A DNA stretch of 64,000 nucleotides from Sphingomonas liriopis (GCF_024211255.1 NZ_JAMLDY010000007.1:106507-170506); one strand, 5' to 3'. Positions 15,688 through 25,461 are shown, counted from the stretch's first letter. Made by a program: numbers and translations. Notes: generated by a model not told the origin, from the letters alone.

Positions 15688-15969
15688 TTAGCGGAAATTG
15701 TCGGCGTAGGCCTGCAGCTTCAGCTTGCGTTCCGGCGCCGCGATCAGCTCGTAGTCGAAGCCCTGCGCCTCGCAATAGGCGATCGCCGCGTCCTGGCTCG
15801 GGAAGCTCAGCTTCACCTGTTCGCGCGTGTCGCCGCTGCCGGCCCAGCCGGTGAGCGGGTCGGGCTGCTTGGCTTCGGCGGGTTCGAATTCGAGGGCCCA
15901 GGTCTGGGTCCGGGCTTTGCCGGACTGCATCGCGTTCTTGGGGCGCTGGAAGATACGGGCGGTAGGCAT
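15688..15969 (-). CDS. ETC complex I subunit, NDUFS4-like accessory protein
   Basis: 93 residues from ATG 15969 (MPTARIFQRPKNAMQSG). The segment TQTWALEFEPAEAKQPDPLTGWAGSGDTREQVKLSFPSQDAAIAYCEAQGFDYEL is the conserved core of the alphaproteobacterial homologue of mitochondrial NDUFS4, which stabilises the N-module of NADH:quinone oxidoreductase. The gene lies 10 bp downstream of hrpB on the same strand, away from any nuo genes, as is common in this group. An in-frame upstream extension to 16005 overlaps hrpB and is not used. Confidence 0.93.
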   Translation of the reverse strand: MPTARIFQRPKNAMQSGKARTQTWALEFEPAEAKQPDPLTGWAGSGDTREQVKLSFPSQDAAIAYCEAQGFDYELIAAPERKLKLQAYADNFR

Positions 15970-15979
15970 GGGTACGCCC

Positions 15980-18415
15980 TTAGCGCGTCGCGGGGCCGCG
16001 TGCATCCGCCTTTTTGGTGCGCAGCGTCGCCGATGCGGCGGCGGGGTCGTCGGGCCAGGGGTGTTTGGGATAGCGGCCGCGCATTTCCTTGGCGACCGCG
16101 CTCCAGCTCCCCGCCCAGAAGCCGGGCAGGTCGCGCGTCGTCTGGATCGGGCGGCCGGCGGGCGAGGTTAGGCTGAGCACGAGCGGCGTCGCCTCCGACC
16201 CGACGCGGGGATGCTCGGCGAGGCCGAACAGCGCCTGGACGCGCAACTCGACGCGCGGGCCGCCTTCCGCGGCGTAATCGATCGCGTGCGTGCTGCCGGC
16301 GGGGCTGGTGAAATCGGCGGGCGCGAGCCGGTCGAGCCGGCGCAGGTCATCCCAGCCGATCAGGCCGCGGATCGCCTCGGTCAGCGCTCCGGCGGGAATC
16401 GCGTCGAGCCGGCGGCGGCCCGCGAGCAGCGGTGGCAGCCATTCGTCGAGCCGATCGGCCATCATCGCCTCCAGCGGCACGCCGGCATAGCTGGCGCGCT
16501 GGCGCAGCGCGGTGGCGCCAACGCTCCACGGCAGCAGCGCGACGCCGTGGGCCCGGACGCCTTCGAGCAACGCATCGGCGATCGCCGCCGGATCGGCATT
16601 CGAATCGGGCCCCGACGACAGCCGCAGCGCGCCGAGCCGCCGCTCGCGCAGCGTCGTCACACCGCCGGTGTCGGGGTCGAAATCGACCGTCCGCCGCGTC
16701 TCGATCCGGTCGGCGAACAGGCGTTCGATCGTCGCGAGCGTGATCGACGCGGCGGCGAGGATGCGCGCGCCCGATGCCGCACCCTGCGTCTCCGCCACCG
16801 CCAGCCATGCGTTGCGGGCGAGCGCGGTGGTGGGATCGAGGCGAAAGCCGCGACCACCGACCGAGGCCCAATGTTCGCCGCTGGCATCGCGCGCGCGGGC
16901 GATCCGGTCGGGGAAGGCGAGCGCGATGGCGACCTCCACCCCCTCGGCATCGCCGCCGTCTCCGGCGAGCCGGGCCCAGCGCTCGGCGAGCTTGCGCGCC
17001 GCCACCGCCTTGGTGCCGCGCTCGGTGCGCCAGCGGCGCAGACGCGTGTCGAGGTCGGGATCGGTGCCGCCAAGCCCACGCTCGGACAGCAGCACCGCGA
17101 CCTCGGCGGCGACCCTGCCCTGCCCCATCGCGCCGGCGCGCAGCAGCATGTGCGCGAGCCGCGGCGGCATCGGCATCGCGGCGATGCGGCGGCCGTGGGC
17201 GGTCGGGCGGCCGTCGGCGTCGATCGCGTCGATCGTCGCCAGCCGCTCGCGCGCCTCCGCCACCGCGGCGGCGGGCGGCGGGTCGAGGAAGGCGAGGTCG
17301 CGCGGATCGTGGACGCCCCATAGTGCCGCGGCGAGGACGAGGCCGGAGAGGTCCGCCTCGAGAATTTCGGGCGGGTCGAAGCGCGGCAGGCCGCCGGTCG
17401 CCGCCTCCTCCCACAGGCGGTAGGCGACGCCGGGCCCGAGGCGCGCGGCGCGGCCGGCGCGCTGCGCCACCGCGGCCTGGCTGGCGCGCTCGGTGACCAG
17501 CCGCGTCATCCCCGCAGCGCGATCGTAGCGCGGGCGGCGTGCAAGGCCCGAATCGACGACGATGCGGATGCCGTCGAGCGTCAGGCTGGTTTCGGCGATC
17601 GAGGTGGCGAGCACCAGCTTGCGCCGGCCATCGGGTTCGGGCCGGATCGCTGCGCGTTGCGCGGCGGGGTCCATGCTGCCGTGGAGGTGGTGGACGACGA
17701 TCGCGTCGGACAGGCTCTCCAGCCGCTCCGCGGTGCGTTCGATCTCGGCGACGCCGGGCAGGAAGGCGAGCACGCCGCCCTCCTCCTCGCGCAGCGCCTG
17801 ACGGATCGCGCTCGTCATCGCATCCTCGATGCGGGCCTCGCCGGCGCGGCCGAGGTGGCGGAGTTCCAGCGGATAGCTGCGCCCCTCGCTCTCGATCACC
17901 GGCGCGTCCCCTAGCAGCGCCGCGAAGCGCGCGCCGTCGAGCGTCGCCGACATCGCCACCAGCCTCAGGTCGGGGCGCAGCGCAGCCTGCGCATCGAGCG
18001 CCAGCGCCAAGCCGAAATCGCCGTCGAGGCTGCGTTCGTGGACCTCGTCGAACAGCACCGCCGAGATGCCGGCGAGTTCGGGATCGGCCTGGATGCGCGC
18101 GACGAAGATGCCCTCGGTCACCACCGCCACGCGCGTCGCCGCCGAGCGCCGACTGTCCATCCGCGTCGCATAGCCGAAGGTGCCGCCGACGCTTTCGCCC
18201 GCCAGCGCCGCCATCCGCTCCGCCGCGGCGCGTGCGGCGAGCCGGCGCGGCGACAGCAGCAGGATCTCGCCGGTGCACCACGGCTCGGCGAGCAGCGCGG
18301 GGGCGACCGCGGTGGTCTTGCCCGCCCCCGGCGGCGCGACCAGCACGGCGTTGCTCCCCGCGCGCAACGCGGCGAGCAGGTCGGGCAGGACGGCGAGGAT
18401 CGGCAGGTCGGTCAC
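15980..18415 (-). CDS. hrpB: ATP-dependent helicase HrpB
   Basis: 811 residues, the usual HrpB size. DEAH-box motifs: Walker A PPGAGKTT at 28-35, DEVH at 123-126, SAT shortly after 155, and motif VI QRAGRAARLGPG around 320-330. The C-terminal half contains the HrpB-specific region ending in SLTSPAGRPIQTTRDLPGFWAGSWSAVAKEMRGRYPKHPWPDDP. It is a DExH RNA helicase whose physiological role is still poorly defined in most bacteria. It probably forms a bicistronic unit with the NDUFS4-like gene. Confidence 0.97.
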   Translation of the reverse strand: MTDLPILAVLPDLLAALRAGSNAVLVAPPGAGKTTAVAPALLAEPWCTGEILLLSPRRLAARAAAERMAALAGESVGGTFGYATRMDSRRSAATRVAVVTEGIFVARIQADPELAGISAVLFDEVHERSLDGDFGLALALDAQAALRPDLRLVAMSATLDGARFAALLGDAPVIESEGRSYPLELRHLGRAGEARIEDAMTSAIRQALREEEGGVLAFLPGVAEIERTAERLESLSDAIVVHHLHGSMDPAAQRAAIRPEPDGRRKLVLATSIAETSLTLDGIRIVVDSGLARRPRYDRAAGMTRLVTERASQAAVAQRAGRAARLGPGVAYRLWEEAATGGLPRFDPPEILEADLSGLVLAAALWGVHDPRDLAFLDPPPAAAVAEARERLATIDAIDADGRPTAHGRRIAAMPMPPRLAHMLLRAGAMGQGRVAAEVAVLLSERGLGGTDPDLDTRLRRWRTERGTKAVAARKLAERWARLAGDGGDAEGVEVAIALAFPDRIARARDASGEHWASVGGRGFRLDPTTALARNAWLAVAETQGAASGARILAAASITLATIERLFADRIETRRTVDFDPDTGGVTTLRERRLGALRLSSGPDSNADPAAIADALLEGVRAHGVALLPWSVGATALRQRASYAGVPLEAMMADRLDEWLPPLLAGRRRLDAIPAGALTEAIRGLIGWDDLRRLDRLAPADFTSPAGSTHAIDYAAEGGPRVELRVQALFGLAEHPRVGSEATPLVLSLTSPAGRPIQTTRDLPGFWAGSWSAVAKEMRGRYPKHPWPDDPAAASATLRTKKADARGPATR

Positions 18416-18502
18416 GGCGCGGTGCCTGTGCCACGGATCGGCGCGCGACGCGACTGCGGCGCGCTGCTATGACGGCGCGGACATTCGCGCAGGAGATATG
18501 TG

Positions 18503-18823
18503 ATGGGTCTGTTGGACGGAATCCTCGGCCAGGCGGCCGGCAGTCCGGTGATCGCCAATCTGGCGGAGAAGATCGGCCTTTCTCCCGAACAGGTTACCGC
18601 GGCGATCGCGGCGCTGGGCGCGGCGCACGGCCAGCCCGGCGACACCGTCGCGGGCGCCGCCGACTCGACCGGCCTGTCGCCCGACGTGCTCCAGCAGATC
18701 CTCGGGCACCTCGGCGGCGAGGGCGCGCTCGGCAATCTCGGCGCGCTGCTCGGATCGGCGCAGGGTGAGGGTGGCCTCGGCAGCGTGCTCGGCAATCTGG
18801 GCGGGCTGTTCGGCAAGTCGTGA
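18503..18823 (+). CDS. YidB / DUF937-like protein
   Basis: 106 residues. It begins MGLLDGILGQAAGSPVIANLAEKIGLSPEQVTAAIAAL, contains a second predicted helical repeat (GDTVAGAADSTGLSPDVLQQILGHLGG), and ends in Gly/Leu-rich repeats (GNLGALLGSAQGEGGLGSVLGNLGGLFGK). This matches the DUF937/YidB family, small helical proteins of unknown function. ATG 18503 has AGGAGA at 18491-18496; the GTG three bases upstream is less well spaced. It is divergent from hrpB. Confidence 0.85.
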   Translation: MGLLDGILGQAAGSPVIANLAEKIGLSPEQVTAAIAALGAAHGQPGDTVAGAADSTGLSPDVLQQILGHLGGEGALGNLGALLGSAQGEGGLGSVLGNLGGLFGKS

Positions 18824-18855
18824 CGCCGACATGACGAAAAGGTCATCGCCCGCGT

Positions 18856-18885
18856 CCTAGTATCACCCGCCCCGGCGATGCTAGG
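18856..18885. promoter_or_regulatory. inverted repeat between the YidB-like gene and the cation exporter
   Basis: CCTAGTATC (18856-18864) and GATGCTAGG (18877-18885) pair with one mismatch around a GC-rich 12-nt loop. It may be the terminator of the upstream gene or a regulatory site of the exporter; the sequence does not decide. Confidence 0.4.
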
Positions 18886-18915
18886 CGACAGCGGCAGCGT
18901 AGCGGGACGGGGTCA

Positions 18916-19842
18916 TTGGGCGGACATCATCACCACGGGCACGATCACGGCCATGGTCATGCGCACGGGCACGGCCATAGCCACGCCCCCGCCTCGTTCG
19001 ACCGGGCGTTCGCGATCGGCATCGCGCTCAACATCGCCTATGTGCTGGCGGAGGGTGGCGCGGGGCTGTGGACCGGATCGGTCGCGCTGCTCGCCGATGC
19101 GGGGCACAATCTGTCCGACGTGCTCGGCCTGGCGGTGGCGTGGGGCGGGGCGGCGCTGGCGCGCAGCGCGCCGACCAAGCGCTTCACCTATGGGCTGAAG
19201 GGATCGACGATCCTCGCGGCGCTGGCCAACGCGCTGCTGCTGCTCGTCGCGCTGGGCGCGATCGTGCTGGAGGCGGCGCAGCGGTTCGACGATCCGCCGG
19301 TGCTCGCCGGGCTGACCGTGTCGGTCGTCGCCGCGATCGGCATCGCGGTCAACGCATTCACCGCCTGGCTGTTCGCGCGCGGGCGCAAGGGCGACGTCAA
19401 CATCCGCGGCGCCTATCTGCACATGCTCGGCGACGCCGCGGTGTCGGCGGGCGTGGTGCTGGCGGGGATCGCGATCTGGGCGACCGGGATCGGCTGGATC
19501 GACCCGCTGGTCAGCCTCGTCATCGCCGCGCTGATCTTCTGGCAGACCTGGGGCCTGTTGCGCGAGACGGTGGAGATGAGCCTCGCCGCGGTGCCGCGCG
19601 CGATCGACTATGACGCGGTTACCGCGGCGCTGGTCGCGTTGCCGGGGGTCAGCCATGTGCACGACCTCCACATCTGGCCGATGTCGACCACCGAGCCCGT
19701 GCTGACCGCGCATCTGGTGATTCCCGCCGGCTATCCCGGCGACGGCTTCCTCGCCACCGCGCGCGAGATGCTGCACGATCGGTTCGGGATCGGCCATGCG
19801 ACATTACAGGTCGAGACGGGCGGAGGCTGCGCAAGCTGCTGA
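18916..19842 (+). CDS. cation diffusion facilitator (Zn2+/Cd2+/Co2+ exporter, CzcD/ZitB-like)
   Basis: 308 residues. The N-terminus is a His/Gly tract (GGHHHHGHDHGHGHAHGHGHSH), typical of zinc-type CDF proteins. Six membrane helices follow, with the first metal site on helix 2 (LLADAGHNLSDVLGLA, H and D) and the second on helix 5 (AYLHMLGDAAVSAGVV). The C-terminal cytoplasmic domain starts near VPRAIDYDAVTAAL and contains VHDLHIWPMSTTEPVLTAHL. The protein exports divalent cations by proton antiport. TTG 18916 is the only in-frame start that keeps the His tract; the spacing to the purine-rich AGCGGGACGGGG is acceptable. The tail ends in CASC. Confidence 0.93.
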   Translation: MGGHHHHGHDHGHGHAHGHGHSHAPASFDRAFAIGIALNIAYVLAEGGAGLWTGSVALLADAGHNLSDVLGLAVAWGGAALARSAPTKRFTYGLKGSTILAALANALLLLVALGAIVLEAAQRFDDPPVLAGLTVSVVAAIGIAVNAFTAWLFARGRKGDVNIRGAYLHMLGDAAVSAGVVLAGIAIWATGIGWIDPLVSLVIAALIFWQTWGLLRETVEMSLAAVPRAIDYDAVTAALVALPGVSHVHDLHIWPMSTTEPVLTAHLVIPAGYPGDGFLATAREMLHDRFGIGHATLQVETGGGCASC

Positions 19843-20064
19843 CGCCTGCCCGGCCGTTGGTCGCCCCCGGGCGCAAGCCCTTGCGGACATGGCGTAATAT
19901 CGACGGGCTGTCCTACACGCCGGCGCCTGTGTTACCGGGCGGACAATATCGCCACGCTCTTTGCCCATCGTGAATTGCGACCATTTCCGAAACGGTCACC
20001 CATGGATCGTTTCGCGCAAGGTGTCCATGTTGTCCATGTTCCGCGGCGGCAGCGCGCCTGCCGC
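19843..20064. other. intergenic region, no gene recognised
   Basis: 222 bp between the convergent ends of the exporter and the polyprenyl synthase. A tandem GTCCATGTT motif at about 20021-20041 and GC-rich stretches are visible, but no convincing ORF or RNA gene. Confidence 0.5.
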
Positions 20065-21075
20065 TCAATAGGCGCGGGCCACCGCGAACTCGACCGCCTC
20101 GATCATCGCGTCCTTGGCCTGGCCGTTGGCGAAGCCGGCGATCGCGTCGATCGCGCGCTGGCCGTAGTGGCGGGCGCGGGCGAGCGTGTCGTCGACCGCG
20201 CGCGTCCGGCGGACCAGATCGATCGCGCGGGCGAAATCCTCGTCCGACGACCTGCGGCCCTCGACCGCGTCCTTCCAGAATTTGCGGTCGTCGGCGTCGC
20301 CGCGGGCATAGGCGAGGATGACGGGCAGCGTCATCTTGCCTTCGCGGAAGTCGTCGCCGGCGTCCTTGCCCATCGTGCCCGCGTCGGAGACATAGTCGAT
20401 CGCGTCGTCGACCAGCTGGAACGCGATGCCGAGGTTGCGGCCATAGGCGTCGAGCGCCGCCTCCTCGCCCTCGCTGCGCTCCGCGACGACCGCGGAGATG
20501 CGGCAGGCGGCGGCGAAGAGCGCCGCCGTCTTGGCGTTGATGATGTCGAGGTAGCGATCCTCGCCAAGGTCGATGCGGCGCGCGGCGGTGAGCTGGTTGA
20601 CCTCGCCCTCCGCGATCACCGCGGATGCGTTCGACAGGATCTTCAGCACCTTGAGGCTGCCGTCCTCGACCATCAGTTCGAAGCTGCGGCTGAACAGGAA
20701 GTCGCCGACCAGCACGCTCGCCGGATTGCCCCAGATGATGTTGGCGGTGCGACGCCCGCGGCGCAGGTCGCTGCCGTCGACGACGTCGTCGTGGAGCAAC
20801 GTCGCGGTGTGGATGAACTCGACCGAGGCCGCCAGGCGATGGTGGCGGGTGCCGGTATAGCCGATCAGCCGCGCGCTCGCAAGCGTCAGCATCGGTCGCA
20901 TCCGCTTGCCGCCGCCCGCGATCAGATGGCCGGCCAGTTCCGGGATCAGCGGGATCTGCGACTGCATCCGGTCGAGGATCACCGTGTTGACGGCGTTCAT
21001 GTCGCCCGCGACCAGTTGGAGCAGCGGCTCCAGCGAGGGTTCGGGACGATCGAGGCGGTGGATGGTGGCGGTCAT
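20065..21075 (-). CDS. polyprenyl (octaprenyl/decaprenyl-type) diphosphate synthase
   Basis: 336 residues from ATG 21075. Both Asp-rich motifs of trans-prenyltransferases are present: LLHDDVVDGSDLRRGR (FARM) and FQLVDDAIDYV (SARM). GGGKRMRPML near residue 60 and GKMTLPVILA are further signatures. It condenses isopentenyl diphosphate units onto farnesyl diphosphate, making the side chain of ubiquinone; Sphingomonads use Q-10, so the decaprenyl product is likely. It is divergent from the chorismate mutase gene across a 100-bp gap. An upstream frame extension is a shadow. Confidence 0.95.
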   Translation of the reverse strand: MTATIHRLDRPEPSLEPLLQLVAGDMNAVNTVILDRMQSQIPLIPELAGHLIAGGGKRMRPMLTLASARLIGYTGTRHHRLAASVEFIHTATLLHDDVVDGSDLRRGRRTANIIWGNPASVLVGDFLFSRSFELMVEDGSLKVLKILSNASAVIAEGEVNQLTAARRIDLGEDRYLDIINAKTAALFAAACRISAVVAERSEGEEAALDAYGRNLGIAFQLVDDAIDYVSDAGTMGKDAGDDFREGKMTLPVILAYARGDADDRKFWKDAVEGRRSSDEDFARAIDLVRRTRAVDDTLARARHYGQRAIDAIAGFANGQAKDAMIEAVEFAVARAY

Positions 21076-21175
21076 CTCGCCCCGCGCTGTGGCCGCTGGG
21101 ACGCGCGAAGGCAAGTCTTGCCCGCAGACGCCGCACACCCCATGGGGAGGGAAACGGGACGACGAAGGGCGACAG

Positions 21176-21454
21176 ATGAGCGACGACGTGCTGCAGGGGT
21201 ATCGCAAGAGCATCGACAATATCGACGCGGCGCTGGTCCACCTGCTCGCCGAGCGGTTCAAGGTGACGCAGGCGGTGGGGCGCCACAAGGCGACGAGCGG
21301 CCTGCCCGCCGCCGATCCGGGGCGCGAGGAGCGCCAGATCCGCCGCCTGCGCGACCTCGCCGAACAGGCCGAGCTCGACCCGGAATTCACCGAGAAGTTC
21401 CTGCGCTTCATCATCGACGAGGTGATCCGCCACCACGAACGGCTGCGCGGCTGA
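21176..21454 (+). CDS. chorismate mutase (AroQ type)
   Basis: 92 residues, all helical, the size of a monofunctional AroQ mutase. Key elements: [31 protein letters not shown] (Arg, Asp and Lys of the active site), [15 protein letters not shown], and [21 protein letters not shown]. It converts chorismate to prephenate for Phe/Tyr synthesis. ATG 21176 follows GAAGGGCGACAG. It is the first gene of a run with a DUF2147 protein (5-bp gap) and tmk (1-bp overlap). Confidence 0.95.
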   Translation: MSDDVLQGYRKSIDNIDAALVHLLAERFKVTQAVGRHKATSGLPAADPGREERQIRRLRDLAEQAELDPEFTEKFLRFIIDEVIRHHERLRG

Positions 21455-21459
21455 CCGTC

Positions 21460-21855
21460 GTGACCCCTGCCCTTCTCCTGCTGGCGGCCGCTGCTGCGCC
21501 CGCCCCCGCCGTCGATCCGCAGGCGGCGATCCTGGGGACGTGGCACAACCCCAAGAACAGCGTCGCGGTGCGCACCGGCCATTGCGGGCAGAGTTTGTGC
21601 GGCTGGGTGATCCGCGCCAGCGACAAGGCGAAGAACGACGTCGCCAGCAAGGGCTATCCGCCGCTGATCGGCACCGCGCTGCTGCGCGGCTACAAAGCGA
21701 ACGGCAAGGCGCGCTGGTCGGGGCAGATCTACGTTCCCGACATGGGCCGCGCGTTCGGATCGACCGTGACGATGGTCGATGCCGATACGCTGAACGTGCG
21801 CGGCTGCCTGATCGGCGGGTTCATCTGCAAATCGCAGATCTGGCGGCGCGACTGA
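21460..21855 (+). CDS. DUF2147 family small secreted protein
   Basis: 131 residues. A short hydrophobic signal ([17 protein letters not shown]) is followed by a lipocalin-like DUF2147 fold: [31 protein letters not shown], then [60 protein letters not shown], which is diagnostic. Four Cys probably form two disulfides in the periplasm. The function of the family is not known. GTG 21460 is the only good start close to the signal. Confidence 0.9.
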   Translation: MTPALLLLAAAAAPAPAVDPQAAILGTWHNPKNSVAVRTGHCGQSLCGWVIRASDKAKNDVASKGYPPLIGTALLRGYKANGKARWSGQIYVPDMGRAFGSTVTMVDADTLNVRGCLIGGFICKSQIWRRD

Positions 21856-22493
21856 TGGCCGGCGCGTTCATCGCGGTCGAGGGCGTCGACGGATCGGGCA
21901 AGAGCGGCGTCGTCCGCGCGCTGGTCGCCGGATTGCAGGCGCGGGGCCTCGACGTGCTCGGCACGCGCGAACCGGGCGGCACGCCGCAGGGCGAAGCGCT
22001 GCGCGGGCTGCTGCTGGCGGGCGCGGACGAGGCGTGGGAGCCCCGCGCGGAGCTGCTGCTGATGACCGCGGCGCGGGTGCAGCATATCGCGCGCGTCGTG
22101 CTGCCGGCCGTGGCGGCAGGGCGGATCGTGGTGTCGGATCGCTATGCCGGGTCGACGCTGGCCTACCAGGGCGCGGGGCGCGGGATGGACGCTGGCCTGA
22201 TCCGCGACCTGCACGCGGCGATGGTGGACGACGTGTGGCCCGACCTGACGCTGGTGCTCGATATCGATCCGGCGGTGGGGCTGGCGCGCAGCCGCAAGCG
22301 GCTGGCCGACGGGGGAATCGACGAGGGGCGGTTCGAGAGCCTCGCCCTCCCCTTCCACCAGCGCATCCGCGCGTCGTTCCTTGCGCAGGCCGTGGCGGCA
22401 CCGGAGCGGCATGCGGTGATCGACGCCAGTGGGACGCCCGAGGCGGTGCGGGCGGCGGCGCTGGCCGCTGTCGAGGCTGCGCTGAAGATCTGA
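21855..22493 (+). CDS. tmk: thymidylate kinase
   Basis: 212 residues. P-loop GVDGSGKS at about 10-17, [14 protein letters not shown] (dTMP-binding), [19 protein letters not shown] with the DR(Y/F) motif, and [14 protein letters not shown] near 140. It phosphorylates dTMP to dTDP, an essential step of DNA precursor synthesis. The ATG overlaps the DUF2147 stop by one base. In many bacteria tmk sits next to holB, which is not the case here. Confidence 0.96.
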   Translation: MAGAFIAVEGVDGSGKSGVVRALVAGLQARGLDVLGTREPGGTPQGEALRGLLLAGADEAWEPRAELLLMTAARVQHIARVVLPAVAAGRIVVSDRYAGSTLAYQGAGRGMDAGLIRDLHAAMVDDVWPDLTLVLDIDPAVGLARSRKRLADGGIDEGRFESLALPFHQRIRASFLAQAVAAPERHAVIDASGTPEAVRAAALAAVEAALKI

Positions 22494-22613
22494 AGCATCA
22501 CGAACAGGCCGATCCGGTGTTCACCGGTCGCCCAAGGGCAATTGTCAACACGATCGGCGGCGGACATGCACCATATCGGCCGGCAGCAACAGGCGCCGGG
22601 CCCTGCGACGGGA

Positions 22614-23222
22614 TCAAAGCTGGATCGGCGGACCCATGCGTTCCATGCCATAGGATCGCAGCAATGCTGCGTCCTTTTCCTTCGAATAGCCGCCCGGGCT
22701 GAAGCCCAGCTGTTCCCACGCGTTGAAGAACGCCTCCATCTTCCCGGCGGGTGCGTAGCTCAGGAGCAGCCGCCCGCTCGTACTGCCGACGAATGCCCAG
22801 GCATGGGGAACGCCGCGCGGGCCAAGGACGCAATCGCCGGTCTTGAGGGGGAATTTCCTGTCGCCGACCTGGACGAGATATTCGCCCTCGAGGACGTAGA
22901 AAAGTTCGTCCTCGCCGTGATGCACGTGCAGGGGCGGACCGCCGCGGCGCTGGTTCGCCTGTTCGATGACGAACAGGTCGCCCTTCGTCTCGCTCGTCAC
23001 GACTTTATAGGTCGTCGCGCTGACCCCGATCTGGTGATTGTGCCCCTGCCGATCGTGACCGGCTGCGACCGCGGCGATCGGCGGCGCCGCCAGATCGATG
23101 CCGGGTGCCCCGCCGATCGGATGCGCCGGCGCTGGCGAGGACGCCCAGCCGGGCGCCGCACGCCATGCCGCACCGCCCGCCAGGGCAGCGAGGGGAAGTC
23201 CCAGGATCGATCGGCGTTCCAT
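22614..23222 (-). CDS. cupin-domain protein, exported
   Basis: 202 residues. N-terminus MERRSILGLPLAALAGGAAWRA is a possible twin-arginine signal. The cupin barrel starts near residue 60, with metal-binding motif 1 PPLHVHHGEDELFYVLEGEYLVQVG and motif 2 GPRGVPHAWAFVG. It resembles a quercetin-dioxygenase-like or mannose-isomerase-like cupin, but the substrate cannot be told. It is a lone gene on the minus strand, convergent with tmk. About 120 bp on the left and 210 bp on the right contain nothing recognisable. Confidence 0.85.
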   Translation of the reverse strand: MERRSILGLPLAALAGGAAWRAAPGWASSPAPAHPIGGAPGIDLAAPPIAAVAAGHDRQGHNHQIGVSATTYKVVTSETKGDLFVIEQANQRRGGPPLHVHHGEDELFYVLEGEYLVQVGDRKFPLKTGDCVLGPRGVPHAWAFVGSTSGRLLLSYAPAGKMEAFFNAWEQLGFSPGGYSKEKDAALLRSYGMERMGPPIQL

Positions 23223-23433
23223 ACATCCTCCGGTGGCGTGGTGGTTGCATCCCGACGTTCACGACGAACATCGTTTCGCATCAGGAACGTTGAAGGCGAT
23301 ATCTGTCAAGCTATCCGTTTGACGTAGATGCCGGATTGTCCGGCTGGACGCGGCGGATCAGGTAGCACCGCGAGGCCCTTGGCAACGTCGGGATACGACC
23401 TCGCCGCCGGGCGCGTCAGCGCCCCGTCCAGCG

Positions 23434-24210
23434 TCAGCGCCCCGTCCAGTTGCCGGGGCGCTTCTCGACGAAGGCGGTCATGCCTTCCTTCTGGTCGGCG
23501 GTACCGAACAGGCCGTGGAAGAGGCGGCGTTCGAACTGGACGCCTTGCGCCAGTGTCGTCTCGAACGCGGCGTTGACCATTTCCTTGTTGGCCAGCACGG
23601 CGAGCGGGGCCATCGCGGCGATCGTCGCGGCGGTCTTGACCGCTTCCTCGACCAGGTCGGCGGCGGGGACGATGCGGCTGACGAGGCCCGCGCGTTCCGC
23701 CTCTTCGGCGTCCATCATGCGGCCGGTGAGGCACATCTCCATCGCCTTGGCCTTGCCGACCGCGCGGGCGAGGCGCTGCGAGCCGCCCATGCCGGGGCTG
23801 ACCGCGAGCTTGACCTCGGGCTGGCCGAACTTGGCGGTGTCGGCGGCGAGGATGAAGTCGCACATCATTGCGAGTTCGCAGCCGCCGCCCAGCGCATAGC
23901 CGGCGACCGCGGCGATGATCGGCTTGCGCGTGGCCGTCAGCGTCTCGTAGCCGGCGAAATGGTTGCGGCCGTACATCGCGGCGAAGTCCATCGCCTGCAT
24001 TTCCTTGATGTCGGCGCCCGCCGCGAACGCCTTGGCGCTGCCGGTCAGGACCGCGCAGCCCTGGGTGTCGTCGGCGTCGAACGCGGCGAGCGCGGCGAGG
24101 AGGTCGGCGAGGACCTGCGCGTTGAGGGCGTTGAGGGCCTCCGGGCGGTTGAGCGTGATGAGCGTGACGCGGTCGCGCCGTTCGACGAGGATGGTCTGGT
24201 AGTCGGACAT
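23434..24210 (-). CDS. enoyl-CoA hydratase
   Basis: 258 residues. Crotonase fold with [17 protein letters not shown] at about 27-43, oxyanion-hole segment [12 protein letters not shown], and [24 protein letters not shown] around 98-121. Both catalytic glutamates are seen (GGGCELA and [16 protein letters not shown]). It hydrates enoyl-CoA in fatty acid or valine breakdown. ATG 24210 is chosen over an upstream ATG (24231). It lies downstream of the 3-hydroxyisobutyryl-CoA hydrolase gene, so a role in the valine path (methacrylyl-CoA hydration) is plausible. Confidence 0.94.
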   Translation of the reverse strand: MSDYQTILVERRDRVTLITLNRPEALNALNAQVLADLLAALAAFDADDTQGCAVLTGSAKAFAAGADIKEMQAMDFAAMYGRNHFAGYETLTATRKPIIAAVAGYALGGGCELAMMCDFILAADTAKFGQPEVKLAVSPGMGGSQRLARAVGKAKAMEMCLTGRMMDAEEAERAGLVSRIVPAADLVEEAVKTAATIAAMAPLAVLANKEMVNAAFETTLAQGVQFERRLFHGLFGTADQKEGMTAFVEKRPGNWTGR

Positions 24211-24225
24211 CGTTGGCTCCAATTT

Positions 24226-24330
24226 CGTCACCCCAGCGAAGGCTGGGGTCTTTAGCCGCGGGAGACCCCAGCTTTCGCTGGGGTGACGTTCAAGATCGTT
24301 AGGGTGACGTTCAATTTCGCTGGGGTGACG
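24226..24330. repeat. palindromic repeat, CGTCACCCCAGCGAA family
   Basis: Arms CGTCACCCCAGCGAAGGCTG (24226) and CAGCTTTCGCTGGGGTGACG at 24271-24290, followed by two further partial right arms (GGGTGACGTTCAA, then TTTCGCTGGGGTGACG ending 24330). It looks like a repeat with a triplicated right end. It separates the two acyl-CoA genes. Confidence 0.85.
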
Positions 24331-24331
24331 G

Positions 24332-25399
24332 TCAATTCGGCGTCCACGCCTCGCCCTCTGGGAGCGGGGCGAAGATCTGGTCGATGACGTGGTCGGTGAC
24401 GTCCTCGGGCGTGGCGGGGTTCCAGCGCGGGGCGTTGTCCTTGTCGACGATCACCGCGCGGACGCCTTCGAGGAAGTCGTGGCGCTGCACGACGCGGCAG
24501 GCGACGGCATATTCCTGCACCATCTCGTCGGCGAAGCTCTGCATCAGGCCGCCGTCGTAGAGCAGGCGGAGCGAAACCTTCATCGTCTGGGGCGACTTGG
24601 TGCGCAGCACGGCGAGCTGCTCGGTGGCAAAATCGCCGCCATCGGCTTCGAGCGCGGCGAACACCTCCTCAAGCGTGTCGGCGGCGAACAGGCGGTCGAT
24701 GTCGGCGCGATGGTCGAGCAGTCCGGCGGCGGGTGGCGTGACGCTCGCCGCGGCCAGTGCGGCCTCGATGCCTTGCGGAGCGGCGACGATCGCCGCCTTG
24801 ACCTCGGCCAGCGCCGCGGCCGGCAGGTAATGCGTCGCGAGGCCCAGCGCGTACGCCTCGGCGCCGTCGAGCCGGTGGCCGGTCAGCGCGAGGAACTGGC
24901 CGATCCGCCCCGGCAGCCGCGACAGATACCAGCCGCCGCCGACGTCGGGGAACAGGCCGATCCCCGTCTCCGGCATGGCGAAGCGCGTGTTCTCGGTCGC
25001 GACGCGGTAGCGGCAGGGGAGCGCGATGCCGACGCCGCCGCCCATCGTCACGCCGTCCATGAAAGCGACGATCGGCTTGGCGTAGGTGAACAGGCGGTGG
25101 TTCAACCGGTATTCGGTGTGGAAGAAGGCGCGCGCGGCGGCGCCGTCGCCCGCGCCGCTTTCGCTGAGCAGGCGGATGTCGCCGCCGGCGCAGAAGCCCC
25201 GTGACAACTTTGGATCGCCATCCGGCGCGGGCGCATGATCGAGCAGCACCGCGGCGATCGTCGCATCGGTGCGCCATGTTTCCAGCGCGGCGAGCATCGC
25301 TTCGCACATGCCGAGGTTGAGCGCGTGCAGCGCCTTGGGACGGTTGAGGCGCAATCGCCCGACGGCGCCGTCTGTCTGGATCAGCAGGTCATCGCTCAT
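24332..25399 (-). CDS. 3-hydroxyisobutyryl-CoA hydrolase (crotonase family)
   Basis: 355 residues, longer than hydratases as expected for HIBYL-CoA hydrolase. [15 protein letters not shown] at about 65-80, [58 protein letters not shown] at about 107-163, then a C-terminal region with [24 protein letters not shown] and [22 protein letters not shown]. It releases CoA from 3-hydroxyisobutyryl-CoA in valine degradation. ATG 25399. Together with the adjacent hydratase it suggests a small valine-catabolic pair. Confidence 0.95.
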   Translation of the reverse strand: MSDDLLIQTDGAVGRLRLNRPKALHALNLGMCEAMLAALETWRTDATIAAVLLDHAPAPDGDPKLSRGFCAGGDIRLLSESGAGDGAAARAFFHTEYRLNHRLFTYAKPIVAFMDGVTMGGGVGIALPCRYRVATENTRFAMPETGIGLFPDVGGGWYLSRLPGRIGQFLALTGHRLDGAEAYALGLATHYLPAAALAEVKAAIVAAPQGIEAALAAASVTPPAAGLLDHRADIDRLFAADTLEEVFAALEADGGDFATEQLAVLRTKSPQTMKVSLRLLYDGGLMQSFADEMVQEYAVACRVVQRHDFLEGVRAVIVDKDNAPRWNPATPEDVTDHVIDQIFAPLPEGEAWTPN

Positions 25400-25461
25400 G
25401 CCCGCGGCCTTTGACCCGCGACGAAGCCCGCGTCCATAGCCAACCGTGGCGGGCGCGCGGA

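Noticed and set aside
19913..21436. Long minus-strand frame over the polyprenyl synthase
   Set aside because: Different frame from the real synthase, composition of a GC shadow, no recognisable motif.
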